Source: GH45 sp046704385
GTDB taxonomy: Bacteria > Bacteroidota > Bacteroidia > Bacteroidales > SZUA-534
DNA: 30,394 nucleotides
Assembly (NCBI GenBank): GCA_046704385.1
Contig: JBJKSB010000082.1
Location: forward strand, 1-30,394
Direction: 5' to 3'
The translations under genes were made by a program, and so were the position numbers. Below the pieces are notes generated by a model. It made no database searches, was not told the DNA's origin, and was given only the letters and a program-made list of their open reading frames with translations. Below, in pieces: positions 9,569 to 18,438 of the stretch (the first letter of the stretch is position 1; each line of letters begins with the position of its first letter).

Positions 9569-9955
9569 ATGAGCATTACTTGTCCTAAACGAGAGTACGA
9601 CTGGATTCCTACCTGGAACTGTGAAATTAATTACTCAAAAAACGGTTATGCCGAATTGGATTGCATATTTACCACCAATTTCGCCGGTTACGGAAAAGAA
9701 ATTTGGATGATCGATACATACTAACCAAACCAGTCAATCCAGTTCATAATTGTTGGTGAAAACCATGCAACTCCTTATACCATCAGTTTAACTGGTAATC
9801 ATAACGGAACAACAACCCTGGTTTGGGAACAGAACATTACCTCACTTAATGAGGATGGCAATGAATTTATTAAAGAGCAAACCGATGAAGCTTTCACAAA
9901 AAAGATAAAAGGATTGGAAGACTTGTTGAACCATTATTTATCAACCAATAAATAA
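9569..9955 (+). pseudogene. SRPBCC (START-like) family protein remnant with in-frame stop
   Basis: One frame encodes CPKREYDWIPTWNCEI, then ELDCIFTTNFAGYGKEIW, a TAA at 9722-9724, and after it PNQSIQFIIVGEN, NGTTTLVWEQNITSLNEDGN and a helix ending LLNHYLSTNK before TAA at 9953-9955. Both halves lie in the same phase and together match the back two-thirds of small SRPBCC ligand-binding proteins, in which the position of the stop is usually Glu (Y-E-P-N). A single GAA to TAA change would explain it. The N-terminal ~20 residues with the usual APxExVF block are not found in frame, since a TAA lies four codons upstream of the first ATG. The gene is therefore damaged in at least two places and no full-length product is expected. 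Confidence 0.8.
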
Positions 9956-10064
9956 TTGCTTTTGTTGGTCTGATCATTTCATTTTGGCGCTAATGTCAAG
10001 GGTTCATAATTACCCCGCTAATAAACAACATAAAAATATAATCAGCCCTATTGTAACTATTTAT

Positions 10065-12167
10065 TTAACTGCTAATACCTTCGAGTTTTAACAAAAAAGC
10101 ATAATTACGAGCCAGTTCCAGAAATCGCTGGTACCTGCCCGATGCCCCGAAATGTCCGGCTTCCATATTGGTATAAAGTACCAGGAGATTATTATCGGTT
10201 TTAGTATGCCTTAATTTGGCTACCCATTTTGCAGGCTCCCAATACTGAACCTGCGAATCGAAGAACCCGGTGGTTACGAGCATATTGGGATAATTCTGAG
10301 CTTTAACCTGATCGTAAGGAGAATAGGAATACATATACTTATAATGCACCAGTATTTTTGGATTTCCCCATTCATCAAATTCATTGGTTGTTAAGGGAAT
10401 GGTTTCGTCAAGCATGGTGGTAACCACATCAACAAAAGGAACTTCAGCAATAAGGCCTTTAAACAAATAACCGGCAGTATTTGCCATTACTCCCATCAAA
10501 AGTCCGCCGGCACTTTCACCCATGGCATACAAATGTTCCGGCGAAGTAAATTTTTCATTGACCAGGAACTGAGCGCAATCTATAAAATCGTAAAATGTAT
10601 TCTTTTTTTGAAGCAGTTTTCCCGCTTCGTACCAGCTCCTGCCCTTTGACTGTCCGCCGCGAACATGGGCTATGACCCAGATAAAGCCTCGCTTCAGCAA
10701 ACTTAAGTGATTGGCATCAAAATAAGCATCCACTGTATCTGCGTAAGCTCCGTAGGCATACATAACACAAGGTGTCGTTTCATTTATATGCAAACCTTTT
10801 TTGTGCACCAGGCTCAAAGGTATTAGCATTCCATCGCGGGCACGGGCATACAAACGCCGGGTAACATATTCATCCGGATGATGTCCAATTACCCGGTCCA
10901 CTTTTTTAAAAGTCTGCTGCCGGCTTTCCATATCATAATCAATGATGGTTTCAGGAGTGGTCATCGATGCATATTTAAATCTCAGGGTGTGTGTATAGAA
11001 ATCAGGATTTACATCCAACTTAATTACATAGGCTTCCTCATTAAATTTAATAAAGTGTTGTTGATTAGTAAGTTGATTAATGATCCTTATTTGAGGCAGG
11101 GCATCGTAACGTTCTTCAACTACCAAAAAATCTTCAAAAATCTCAATGTTTTGCATCAACACATCGGGATTATGTTGCAACACCTCTGCCCAGTTTTCAA
11201 TTGTATGCTGGTTAATCTGTGTTTCCATTAACCTGAAATTTTCTGCATTCAGGTTGGTTCGTATGTAAAACTTGTCTTTATAATGCTCAATAAAATATTT
11301 GTGGTTTTCAAGCCTTGAAGTAATCTGGGTTAAAGCGGCATTGGGCGTATCGGCATCAACAAAATAAAAATTACTCGATAAGGTGCTATGCTCGTAAATA
11401 AAAATATACCCGCCCGATTTTGATCTGAAAACCCCAATATAAAAGGCTTGGTCTTTTTCATGAAAAACCAGATCTTCATCCTTTTTTTCAGTACCCAGCT
11501 TATGTCTCCATATTTTATTTGATAACAAGGAAATTTTATTTTTGGTTGTATAGAAATAGGTTTTATTGTCGTTAGCCCAGGCACCGGTCCCCGTGGTGTT
11601 TTTTATTTTATCGGGTAGAAACTCACCTGTTTCCAGATTTATAAACCGGATGGTATATATTCTTCTTCCCACAGTATCTTCACCAAAAGCCAGAATTTTA
11701 TTATCGGGGCTGACCATAAGTCCCACAACATGATAAAATCCATTTTCAAAACCTCTTTCATCGGCATCAAGCATTACCTGTTCATCCGCATCAAGCGATT
11801 TGTATTTCCGGCAGTAAACAGGATATTCACAACCTCCTGAATACCGGGTATAGTACCAATAATCATTTGTGTAATAAGGGACCGTTTCAAAGTCCTGTTG
11901 AATTCTACCCGCAAGCTCTTCGTAAATTTTTTGCTGCAAATCCAGCGTATCATTTAGCACTTTTTCACAGTAAAGGTTTTCATTATTCAGGAATTGTAAA
12001 ACTTCCCTGGTTTGCTCATCGGGGACTTCAGCATGTTTTTGTTCATCGGTAAGCCTCATCCAGTAATAGGGATCAAGGCGCTGATGCCCATGCTGTACCA
12101 GTATTTTCTCACGTCTGGCAGCAACCGGAGGACTAATAATTGTTTTTGTTAGCGTCCTTGGAGCCAT
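10065..12167 (-). CDS. ptrB: Oligopeptidase B (prolyl oligopeptidase family S9A)
   Basis: A 700-residue serine peptidase that cleaves short peptides after basic residues. The N-terminal ~410 residues form the seven-bladed propeller that screens substrates by size. The start of the mature domain is recognisable from HQRLDPYYWMRL (residues 27-38), typical of this family. The catalytic domain has the nucleophile Ser552 in MGESAGG, Asp637 in TTGFFDSQVQYWEP and His672 in EAGHFGASGR, a complete triad. Other family signatures are AYGAYADTVDAYF and AHVRGGQSKGRSWYE. There is no signal peptide, so it is cytoplasmic as expected. It begins 57 bases after the end of the GNAT-nitrilase gene on the same strand and is probably its operon partner. 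Confidence 0.93.
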   Translation of the reverse strand: MAPRTLTKTIISPPVAARREKILVQHGHQRLDPYYWMRLTDEQKHAEVPDEQTREVLQFLNNENLYCEKVLNDTLDLQQKIYEELAGRIQQDFETVPYYTNDYWYYTRYSGGCEYPVYCRKYKSLDADEQVMLDADERGFENGFYHVVGLMVSPDNKILAFGEDTVGRRIYTIRFINLETGEFLPDKIKNTTGTGAWANDNKTYFYTTKNKISLLSNKIWRHKLGTEKKDEDLVFHEKDQAFYIGVFRSKSGGYIFIYEHSTLSSNFYFVDADTPNAALTQITSRLENHKYFIEHYKDKFYIRTNLNAENFRLMETQINQHTIENWAEVLQHNPDVLMQNIEIFEDFLVVEERYDALPQIRIINQLTNQQHFIKFNEEAYVIKLDVNPDFYTHTLRFKYASMTTPETIIDYDMESRQQTFKKVDRVIGHHPDEYVTRRLYARARDGMLIPLSLVHKKGLHINETTPCVMYAYGAYADTVDAYFDANHLSLLKRGFIWVIAHVRGGQSKGRSWYEAGKLLQKKNTFYDFIDCAQFLVNEKFTSPEHLYAMGESAGGLLMGVMANTAGYLFKGLIAEVPFVDVVTTMLDETIPLTTNEFDEWGNPKILVHYKYMYSYSPYDQVKAQNYPNMLVTTGFFDSQVQYWEPAKWVAKLRHTKTDNNLLVLYTNMEAGHFGASGRYQRFLELARNYAFLLKLEGISS

Positions 12168-12224
12168 ATAACCAATGCAAAATCAAAAATTATAAATACA
12201 AAGCTGTAAAAACAAATACTTATT

Positions 12225-13748
12225 TCAAATTTTTCTATCTACAGTGTACAAATCCTTCCTCCTGTCGATTAAATTACGTACGCTTCCCAACTGATTCAGT
12301 TCACGCAACATATTCACATCAACATCGGCAATAAGGATCATTTCGGTATTGGGAGTGGCTTCAGCTTTTACTCCATTGGTGGGGAATGAAAAATCGCAGG
12401 GTGTAAAAACCACCGATTGAGCATATTGTATGTCCATGTTATGAACCTTGGGAAGATTTCCCACACTTCCTGCAATGGCCACATAGCACTCGTTTTCAAT
12501 AGCCCGGGCCTGGGCACAGCTTCTTACACGGGAGTACCCGTTCTGGGTATCGGTTAAAAACGGTACAAACAGAATATCCATACCTTCATCGGCCAATAAA
12601 CGGCTTAATTCCGGGAATTCCACATCATAACAAATCATGATTCCAATTTTGCCGCAATCTGTATCATACGTTTTCAGGGTAGTGCCCCCCTGCAATCCCC
12701 AAATTTTAGCCTCATCAGGAGTTACATGCAATTTCTCAAACCTCTCAATTCCGCCGTCGCGTTTGCACAGGTAACCAACATTATACAGATTATGATCGAC
12801 AATTTCGGGCATACTGCCTGTAATAATATTGATATTATAAGCTATGGCCAGTTCACTGAATTTTGCAACAATCTTTTTCGTATAGGCCGCCAAATTCCTG
12901 ATTGCCTCAGCTTCGCTTAAATGATTAAATTCCGACATCAGCGGGGCGTTGAAAAACTCTGGGAACAAAGCAAAATCGGACCGGTAACCCGAAACTGCAT
13001 CAATAAAATATTCGGCCTGCTGCATCACTTCGTCTAAATCTTTATACAATCGCATTTGCCATTGAATAAGACCCAGCCTCACAATTGTTTTCTTCACCGA
13101 AGCTTTGTTGGTTGGTTTTTCATAATAAATGTTATTCCATTCCAATAGCACAGCATATTCGTTCGACTCTTTGTCGCCCTCCAGGTATCCTCTCAACACC
13201 TTTTGAGGATGAAAATCGTTAGACATCTGAAAGTCGAGTACCGGATCGTGAATTTCCTTTTTGCGAACCTGTTCAATATATTCCTTAGGAGATATTTTAT
13301 CGGCATATTTATAATAATTCGGAATACGGCCCCCAAAAACAATCCCTTTTAAATTAAGCCTTTCGCAGAGTTCTTTACGGTAATCGTACAAACGGCGGCC
13401 CAGTCTTAAACCCCTGAATTTAGGACGGATAAAAATATCAATACCATATAAAGTATCACCCTCCAGAGTATGTGTATTGAAAGAATAACGACCGGTAATG
13501 TCAGCGTATGTATGTTTTGCTTCATATTTGCTGTAGTCAACAATAATTGAAAGTGCGCACCCGGCTAACTCGTCATTCACTTTAATTGCCACCTGTCCTT
13601 CCGGGAAATTCTCAATCAGGGTTTTAATATGATGTTCCTTCCAATAGGCATTTGGCATATTTTTATAGGCCTCAATCATGGCATTTTTAATGTCTTCGTA
13701 ATCATCAATATGAATAAAGACGATTTCAATATTGTCTATCTTTTTCAT
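12225..13748 (-). CDS. Fused GNAT acetyltransferase and nitrilase-superfamily amidohydrolase
   Basis: A 507-residue cytoplasmic protein. Residues ~1-210 are a GNAT (RimI-like) domain with the acetyl-CoA loop region FRGLRLGRRLYDYR. Residues ~220-500 are a carbon-nitrogen hydrolase with the full Glu-Lys-Cys triad: Glu264 in LFPEFF, Lys339 in FEKLHVTPDE and Cys373 in MICYDVEFPE. Such fusions form a known branch of the nitrilase superfamily in bacteria, but the substrate has not been established to my knowledge. The C-terminal domain hydrolyses an amide or nitrile-like bond, and the N-terminal domain may acylate a related amine. It lies 57 bases upstream of oligopeptidase B, so a role in peptide or amino-compound turnover is possible (inference). 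Confidence 0.9.
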   Translation of the reverse strand: MKKIDNIEIVFIHIDDYEDIKNAMIEAYKNMPNAYWKEHHIKTLIENFPEGQVAIKVNDELAGCALSIIVDYSKYEAKHTYADITGRYSFNTHTLEGDTLYGIDIFIRPKFRGLRLGRRLYDYRKELCERLNLKGIVFGGRIPNYYKYADKISPKEYIEQVRKKEIHDPVLDFQMSNDFHPQKVLRGYLEGDKESNEYAVLLEWNNIYYEKPTNKASVKKTIVRLGLIQWQMRLYKDLDEVMQQAEYFIDAVSGYRSDFALFPEFFNAPLMSEFNHLSEAEAIRNLAAYTKKIVAKFSELAIAYNINIITGSMPEIVDHNLYNVGYLCKRDGGIERFEKLHVTPDEAKIWGLQGGTTLKTYDTDCGKIGIMICYDVEFPELSRLLADEGMDILFVPFLTDTQNGYSRVRSCAQARAIENECYVAIAGSVGNLPKVHNMDIQYAQSVVFTPCDFSFPTNGVKAEATPNTEMILIADVDVNMLRELNQLGSVRNLIDRRKDLYTVDRKI

Positions 13749-13910
13749 TTTAAAATATTTATGAAATAAACCAACAAGAAATAAAAAGGTTGTAACATCG
13801 AAAAGGTTTTATTTTGAGCAAGTATTTTGTTAATTTAACAGCTATGGTCAACAGCAGACTGGCTAATCCTTCTGCAGCTAATCAAAATGCGATTTGCCAT
13901 TAGCTTAAAA

Positions 13911-14906
13911 TTATCTCCTGATTGTATTCTTAAATAACGGTGCTTTAGCCAGATAATATAAATACTGATGCTTTAAAATATTTGCCATATCACTGGTATA
14001 ATCTTCAACCGGAATGCGTTGCAGATGGTTAGTTATTTTCTCACGCTTTAAACCGGCGGTTCCAAAAGTAAGTTTGGCCCTTCCGGGATTTTCAATATCG
14101 AATATCTTGCTAAAAAATGATGATTCAATTCCAAAATCAGTAAACGGGAAGCTAAAAACCCTGGACTGTTGGTTAAACCTCTCAGAAATATAATCAAGGC
14201 TGGTCATGGTTTGATGCAACATGGTTTCGTCGTCCAGTTCGTTGAATAACGGATGGTCGATGCTATGGGCTCCCAAGGTAAGTCCCTCCTTTTCCATGTC
14301 AAGTAATTCGTTGCAAGTCAGGTAAGGTTTATTTTGCTGAAGATATTCTGTAAAACTGATTTCCAGCAATCCGGCCAGATTATCTAATTTCTCAGTTTGT
14401 TTATATCCTGTATTTCTGATACTCTTCTCAACGGTTTCAATGGATCCCCAATTGTGACTCGAATGCTTCAACGCATCCATTAACAAATCAGAATTTCTGT
14501 TTTCTCTGATAAACTCAATTATTATAGAAGCCTTAAACCTGAAAAACAGATTAAGATTATCCACAAATCCTGAATTGATAAATAATGTTGCCCGAATCCC
14601 CTTTTGTTTTAGCACAGGCCAGGCATATTCCTTAAATTCCCGCAATCCATCATCAAAGGAAAGAAAAAATGAAGGTTGAGAAATAGTTTTTTCCCCATTG
14701 GCATGTTGAATTAAATCAGCCAGTGAAATTGGTTGGTAATGCTTAAACAGAAAATCAAGGTCATTTTTGAACTGTTTTGTGCTACGCACATGAAACAGAT
14801 GCTTTAAGTGCACCGGAACATGATCAGCAACCGCATGATAAAAAGGCATGATTACCCGTTGCCCGGTAACTTCGGCTAAAAAACGATATAGAGAATAATT
14901 TACCAT
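13911..14906 (-). CDS. Polysaccharide deacetylase family protein (NodB domain)
   Basis: A 331-residue member of carbohydrate esterase family 4. The metal-binding motifs are FDDG (Asp85, Asp86) and H-x3-H in GAHSIDH (His214, His218), so the active site looks intact. These enzymes remove N-acetyl groups from surface polysaccharides using a divalent metal. There is no clear signal peptide, which suggests action in the cytoplasm or at the inner membrane on precursors. The open frame extends to a TTG two codons upstream, but the ATG at 14904-14906 is preferred. It is the last gene of the four-gene run, 24 bases after the FemAB-like gene. Confidence 0.88.
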   Translation of the reverse strand: MVNYSLYRFLAEVTGQRVIMPFYHAVADHVPVHLKHLFHVRSTKQFKNDLDFLFKHYQPISLADLIQHANGEKTISQPSFFLSFDDGLREFKEYAWPVLKQKGIRATLFINSGFVDNLNLFFRFKASIIIEFIRENRNSDLLMDALKHSSHNWGSIETVEKSIRNTGYKQTEKLDNLAGLLEISFTEYLQQNKPYLTCNELLDMEKEGLTLGAHSIDHPLFNELDDETMLHQTMTSLDYISERFNQQSRVFSFPFTDFGIESSFFSKIFDIENPGRAKLTFGTAGLKREKITNHLQRIPVEDYTSDMANILKHQYLYYLAKAPLFKNTIRR

Positions 14907-14930
14907 TCCCAAAAATAAAACCCAGTAAGA

Positions 14931-15863
14931 TTAATTCTTATTTAACAGTTTATCTTTCTTCAATTTAGGTTTGAAAAACCATAAAAAACGGGTACGTTTA
15001 ATTTTGTTAAAATGCACCGGAACTGCATTCAGAGCCTGTGCCAGGTTTTCAACTTCAGCCACCTCGTAATTTCCAAAATCGAGCGTCATACTTTTTTCAG
15101 CATTCTCTTTAATATAAGTATCAAACAATGCAAAATCGGCTTTAAGCTCTTTACCTTCGTTACTGCATGCAGCTACCAGGCAAATTACTTTCTGGTGCGA
15201 TTTCAGAAAAAACGCTCCTGCTACCAGTTCATTTTTGTTATTGTAAGCCCCCCAGGTTTCACCGATATTATTGCTGATACAAAAAGGTATAATCCTGCGC
15301 AAAATATTCAGGTGTTCAAAAGTAAGCGGGTTTTCCGTACTATTTTTTTTCAGCAATAAAAACTCCTTTAGGTTAAGCCCTTTTATCACATCCACTTTAT
15401 TCACTTTTGCCTGCTTAATGTTTTCACAGCCTTCAGGAGTAAATTTCAGGTACAGCGTTTTATAAGGTGCAATTAAATCGAGTTCATGGATAACTCCATG
15501 CCGGATATGAAATTTTGGATGCGAAACCTTATTAAATGCATTCAGGTGAAGATACACTGATTTAAAACGATCGGGAATAGCTTCCAAAAAAGTATTTACA
15601 AGGTTCACATCAAGACGTTCGCTGGTAAAAACACCCAACTGAGGAGCATATTCAGGCTGAATGATTTTGCTTAGCGCATAACCCGATTTGGCAGTGAGCG
15701 GCATCACGGCCTTATAATCGTCCATTACCAAAGCTTCCCATTGGTACGAAACAATATCGAGATACCATGAATAGGCATAGGCAATACCATTAAAGGACTG
15801 GCTTATACACTTGTCCCATTTCAGCTTGCTAATCTCGTCGTGTTTCAGATAATTTATGCTCAT
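14931..15863 (-). CDS. FemAB/GNAT-like (BioF2-type) acyltransferase
   Basis: A 310-residue protein with the layout of FemAB-related GNAT proteins: an N-terminal half with FNGIAYAYSWYLDIVS and YAPQLGVF, and a C-terminal half with TWGAYNNKNELVAGAFFL followed by a DFGNYEVAEVENLAQALNA segment. Relatives transfer an aminoacyl or acyl group to cell-wall or polysaccharide precursors. The donor here is unknown. The start overlaps the stop of the upstream deacetylase by 4 bases (ATGA type), a sign of translational coupling. In other bacteria FemAB-like proteins occur beside polysaccharide deacetylases in exopolysaccharide loci, which fits this setting. Confidence 0.75.
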   Translation of the reverse strand: MSINYLKHDEISKLKWDKCISQSFNGIAYAYSWYLDIVSYQWEALVMDDYKAVMPLTAKSGYALSKIIQPEYAPQLGVFTSERLDVNLVNTFLEAIPDRFKSVYLHLNAFNKVSHPKFHIRHGVIHELDLIAPYKTLYLKFTPEGCENIKQAKVNKVDVIKGLNLKEFLLLKKNSTENPLTFEHLNILRRIIPFCISNNIGETWGAYNNKNELVAGAFFLKSHQKVICLVAACSNEGKELKADFALFDTYIKENAEKSMTLDFGNYEVAEVENLAQALNAVPVHFNKIKRTRFLWFFKPKLKKDKLLNKN

Positions 15864-17164
15864 ACCCGGGCTAAAAGGTAATCGTTTAAATTTTTAAATA
15901 CAGCCTGCCAACCTTTCCACTCAAAGCGGTCGCTCAAACTCTCATTATGCCATAAACTTACAAAAGTTCCGTTTATTTTTCTCACATTTTCCACTAATTC
16001 CATTAATAATAATTCAGCATCTTCAGCACTTTTCCCTTCATATTGATTCAACGTTCGGTCCATTACAACAAACGGGTGAATCATCAAATTTGTTTCCCGG
16101 TTTTGTAATAAATCAAAAAAGTAAAAGGGTCGGCCGGTTCCTGCCCTGAATCCGGGTTTATCAGCAAAACCCATCGAATAATCCTCCTTAATTCGCAGTG
16201 CAATAAGACGTTGAAAATAATTCCGCGTTTCAAATACCAGGTAATGCTGACGGTTTTTTCCAATCTTCCTCTCTGTCAGCCCTGCTAACCTGTTTCGCTC
16301 CTCTTTAAATATCTCGTCATGCTCTGAGGCATTATAGGAAGCATGTAACCCAAGTAAAACTTTATCTTTTAAAGTATTAATAAAATTTTTAAATGCTTTG
16401 GAATTATATCGTGCCGATTTATCAAATTTACCATGATTACCTACATGAATAAAAAAGATAAAGTGGTGCTCGTTGCCGGTAAAATGATTCAACAGCCAGT
16501 CGAACTTAAACCAGGGATCAGGTAAAAGTCCTGACAAAACCAGTAAACGATACCCAACCAGCTTGAAATTTCCTTTTACAAAATCACGAAAAGTCCCTCC
16601 TACATTTCTGCAAAATCCTTTGTTTTTATAACACCAGGGACTATCGACATCAATAGTAGTCAGCCAGTTAAAAGTATCAGTTTTGGGTTCAATATCAGGA
16701 AAATGCTTTTTAAGGAATTCTCTGAATGTATTCAGCCATTCATCCACCAGCGGACGGTATAACAATCCGTATTGGTGTGCCAGGCTTTCCGTTGCCGGGA
16801 AACGGTTATGGGAATCTGCCCGGTAAGGCTGATATTCTTCGTAACGTGAAATATACCAGAAAACAGCTGCAAAAAAATCAAAACCCAGTACCTCCGTTTG
16901 ATTGGCAAATAGTAACGGTAAATTATCTTTATATTGTATTTGGGTCTTTTGCTCCCGGATATAGTTTTCGGCTAACAATCCTTCAGGGATAATTGTAACT
17001 ATATCATCAAAAATCAGGTTGGAATAATTCAGTTTTTTGTCATCACTTTGGTTGAAAAATGATACATCATCCGTCAATTGATAACTTAAACCAAGTCTGT
17101 CCCAGAATATATAATTCAGCGTGTAAATAAGCCTGGAGCTGTAATATTCAGAATATATAATCAT
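15860..17164 (-). CDS. Polysaccharide deacetylase-like protein with N-terminal extension domain
   Basis: A 434-residue protein. Residues ~1-150 form an extra domain found before deacetylase domains in this phylum (I believe DUF7033, from memory). The C-terminal part has a NodB-like fold with Asp172 and Asp174 in TTIDVDSP, His274 in LGLHASYN, and GFRAGTGRPFYFFD, a family hallmark, followed by MIHPFVVMD and SLWHNESLSD. The first metal motif is D-x-D rather than the usual DD, so the activity may differ from standard CE4 enzymes. It overlaps its neighbours by 4 bases on both sides, which ties it into one operon with the glycosyltransferase and the FemAB-like gene. The probable substrate is a polysaccharide built by the same operon. 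Confidence 0.82.
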   Translation of the reverse strand: MIIYSEYYSSRLIYTLNYIFWDRLGLSYQLTDDVSFFNQSDDKKLNYSNLIFDDIVTIIPEGLLAENYIREQKTQIQYKDNLPLLFANQTEVLGFDFFAAVFWYISRYEEYQPYRADSHNRFPATESLAHQYGLLYRPLVDEWLNTFREFLKKHFPDIEPKTDTFNWLTTIDVDSPWCYKNKGFCRNVGGTFRDFVKGNFKLVGYRLLVLSGLLPDPWFKFDWLLNHFTGNEHHFIFFIHVGNHGKFDKSARYNSKAFKNFINTLKDKVLLGLHASYNASEHDEIFKEERNRLAGLTERKIGKNRQHYLVFETRNYFQRLIALRIKEDYSMGFADKPGFRAGTGRPFYFFDLLQNRETNLMIHPFVVMDRTLNQYEGKSAEDAELLLMELVENVRKINGTFVSLWHNESLSDRFEWKGWQAVFKNLNDYLLARV

Positions 17165-18255
17165 GATCTGCTTTCAATTTCACCAATGAGTTTAATTAAC
17201 TTTTTTTCTTCATTCTCCCAGCATAATTCCATGGCAGCTTTTTGAAGCTCCATGCTCCATATTTTCTGCTTTTCCTGATCGTTCAGCATGGTTTTTATCT
17301 GTTGGGCTACCTCTTCCGGCTCACGACTTTTTAACACCTCTCCTATGCCATATTCAAGAACTACTTTTCGCATCTCGGGTAAATCGGAAACTAACACAGG
17401 AATTTGTGCCTGAATATAGTCGAATAATTTATTTGGAAGAGCAAACAGATAGTTTTTGCCACGGTCCTCCTCCAACGATAATCCCAATTGTGCCGTAGTT
17501 GTTATTGAATGCAAATTGTCAGGTGAGACTCTTCCAAGGAATTTCACCCTCGATTCCATTTTTATATCGCTGACTAAATCCTTTAATTGCTGGTCAATAT
17601 CGCCTGTACCGGCAATCCATAATTGGTAACCTTCAAGGTATGGCATACATTGAATCATTAGTTCAATACCGCGCCCAATATTTAATGCTCCCTGGTAAAT
17701 AATGGCCTTTTCCTTTAATGACGGTTCAATTTCCTTATGCACAGGCAGATTCCTGATTACCCTGAAATTTGCTTTATATTGTAAATTATATGCATTGGCA
17801 ATAGATTCGGAAACTGTATATGTATATGTTAACCTAGGAACAATCCATTTTTCAATCATCTGCCATGCCTTTTGCTGTAATTTCCGGCCAATTAACTCAG
17901 GAACTTCTGTAAAATACTCATGACTATCGTAAATCAACTTTTTTCGTGTGATGATACAGGCCAGGTATGCTCCCAGTAAGGTATCAAGATCGTTTGCCAG
18001 CACAAACCGGCATTTCGAAAAAACCAGGAAAAAAAATAACCTGAGGTTATAATTAGCATAAAACAACGGTCCTTTATTGAACCAGAGTTTAAACCTTCGG
18101 GTTTTATAGTTCCGGTTTACCGGTATACTATGGGACAAAAATCGTCCCACAAGCGTAACAATATATCCCTGCGACCAAAATGTTTCTGCCACACGGGCTA
18201 CTCTTTGATCGGTCATCAGATCGTTTGTAACTGCTATTACTACTGTTTTTACCAT
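17161..18255 (-). CDS. Glycosyltransferase family 4 protein
   Basis: A 364-residue GT-B fold transferase. The N-terminal Rossmann half shows TNDLMTDQRVARVAE and LANDLDTLLGAYLA, then YDSHEYFTEVPEL. The C-terminal half has the nucleotide-sugar binding region SLEEDRGKNYLFALPNKLFD and VLVSDLPEMRKVV, in the position of the EX7E motif of family GT4. The N-terminus is soluble. It is the first gene of the minus-strand polysaccharide operon and probably extends a lipid-linked glycan in the cytoplasm. The open frame extends three codons to a TTG, but the ATG at 18253-18255 gives the usual start directly before the first beta strand (MVKTVVIAV). Confidence 0.87.
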   Translation of the reverse strand: MVKTVVIAVTNDLMTDQRVARVAETFWSQGYIVTLVGRFLSHSIPVNRNYKTRRFKLWFNKGPLFYANYNLRLFFFLVFSKCRFVLANDLDTLLGAYLACIITRKKLIYDSHEYFTEVPELIGRKLQQKAWQMIEKWIVPRLTYTYTVSESIANAYNLQYKANFRVIRNLPVHKEIEPSLKEKAIIYQGALNIGRGIELMIQCMPYLEGYQLWIAGTGDIDQQLKDLVSDIKMESRVKFLGRVSPDNLHSITTTAQLGLSLEEDRGKNYLFALPNKLFDYIQAQIPVLVSDLPEMRKVVLEYGIGEVLKSREPEEVAQQIKTMLNDQEKQKIWSMELQKAAMELCWENEEKKLIKLIGEIESRS

Positions 18256-18311
18256 ACCAAACAAACCTACAATTATTTTATTTATTGTGGAAATGTTGGA
18301 AATAGATTTCT

Positions 18312-18346
18312 TGTTGCTGGTTATTGGCTACTGATTACTGGCTACT
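18312..18346. repeat. Five-unit 7-bp tandem array (GGTTACT-like)
   Basis: Units in register from 18312: TGTTGCT, GGTTATT, GGCTACT, GATTACT, GGCTACT, followed by a decayed AGCTTAA. It lies between the divergent glycosyltransferase and murB genes. Two related arrays are at 23679-23720 and 26368-26402. Function is unknown. Confidence 0.7.
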
Positions 18347-18415
18347 AGCTTAATACTACACCTATTTATGTTAATAAAAATCTTCATATTTCCCTGTAAT
18401 CAAAGGCAGACATAC

Positions 18416-18423
18416 TATATTTG
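18416..18423 (+). promoter_or_regulatory. Bacteroidota-type -7 promoter box for murB
   Basis: TATATTTG is an exact match to the phylum -7 consensus TAnnTTTG. It ends 15 bases before the murB ATG, so transcription would start within about 10 bases of the start codon. No clear -33 TTG was found at the expected 19-21 base distance. Confidence 0.5.
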
Positions 18424-18438
18424 TAAAAAAGAACTAAA

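Noticed and set aside
10878..11231. 117-codon open frame on the plus strand
   Set aside because: It lies inside the propeller region of oligopeptidase B, which is well conserved on the other strand.
18262..18269. Minus-strand TAGGTTTG, an exact -7 consensus near the glycosyltransferase start
   Set aside because: It ends only 6 bases before the ATG, which would leave almost no leader, and no -33 element is visible. Chance is likelier.
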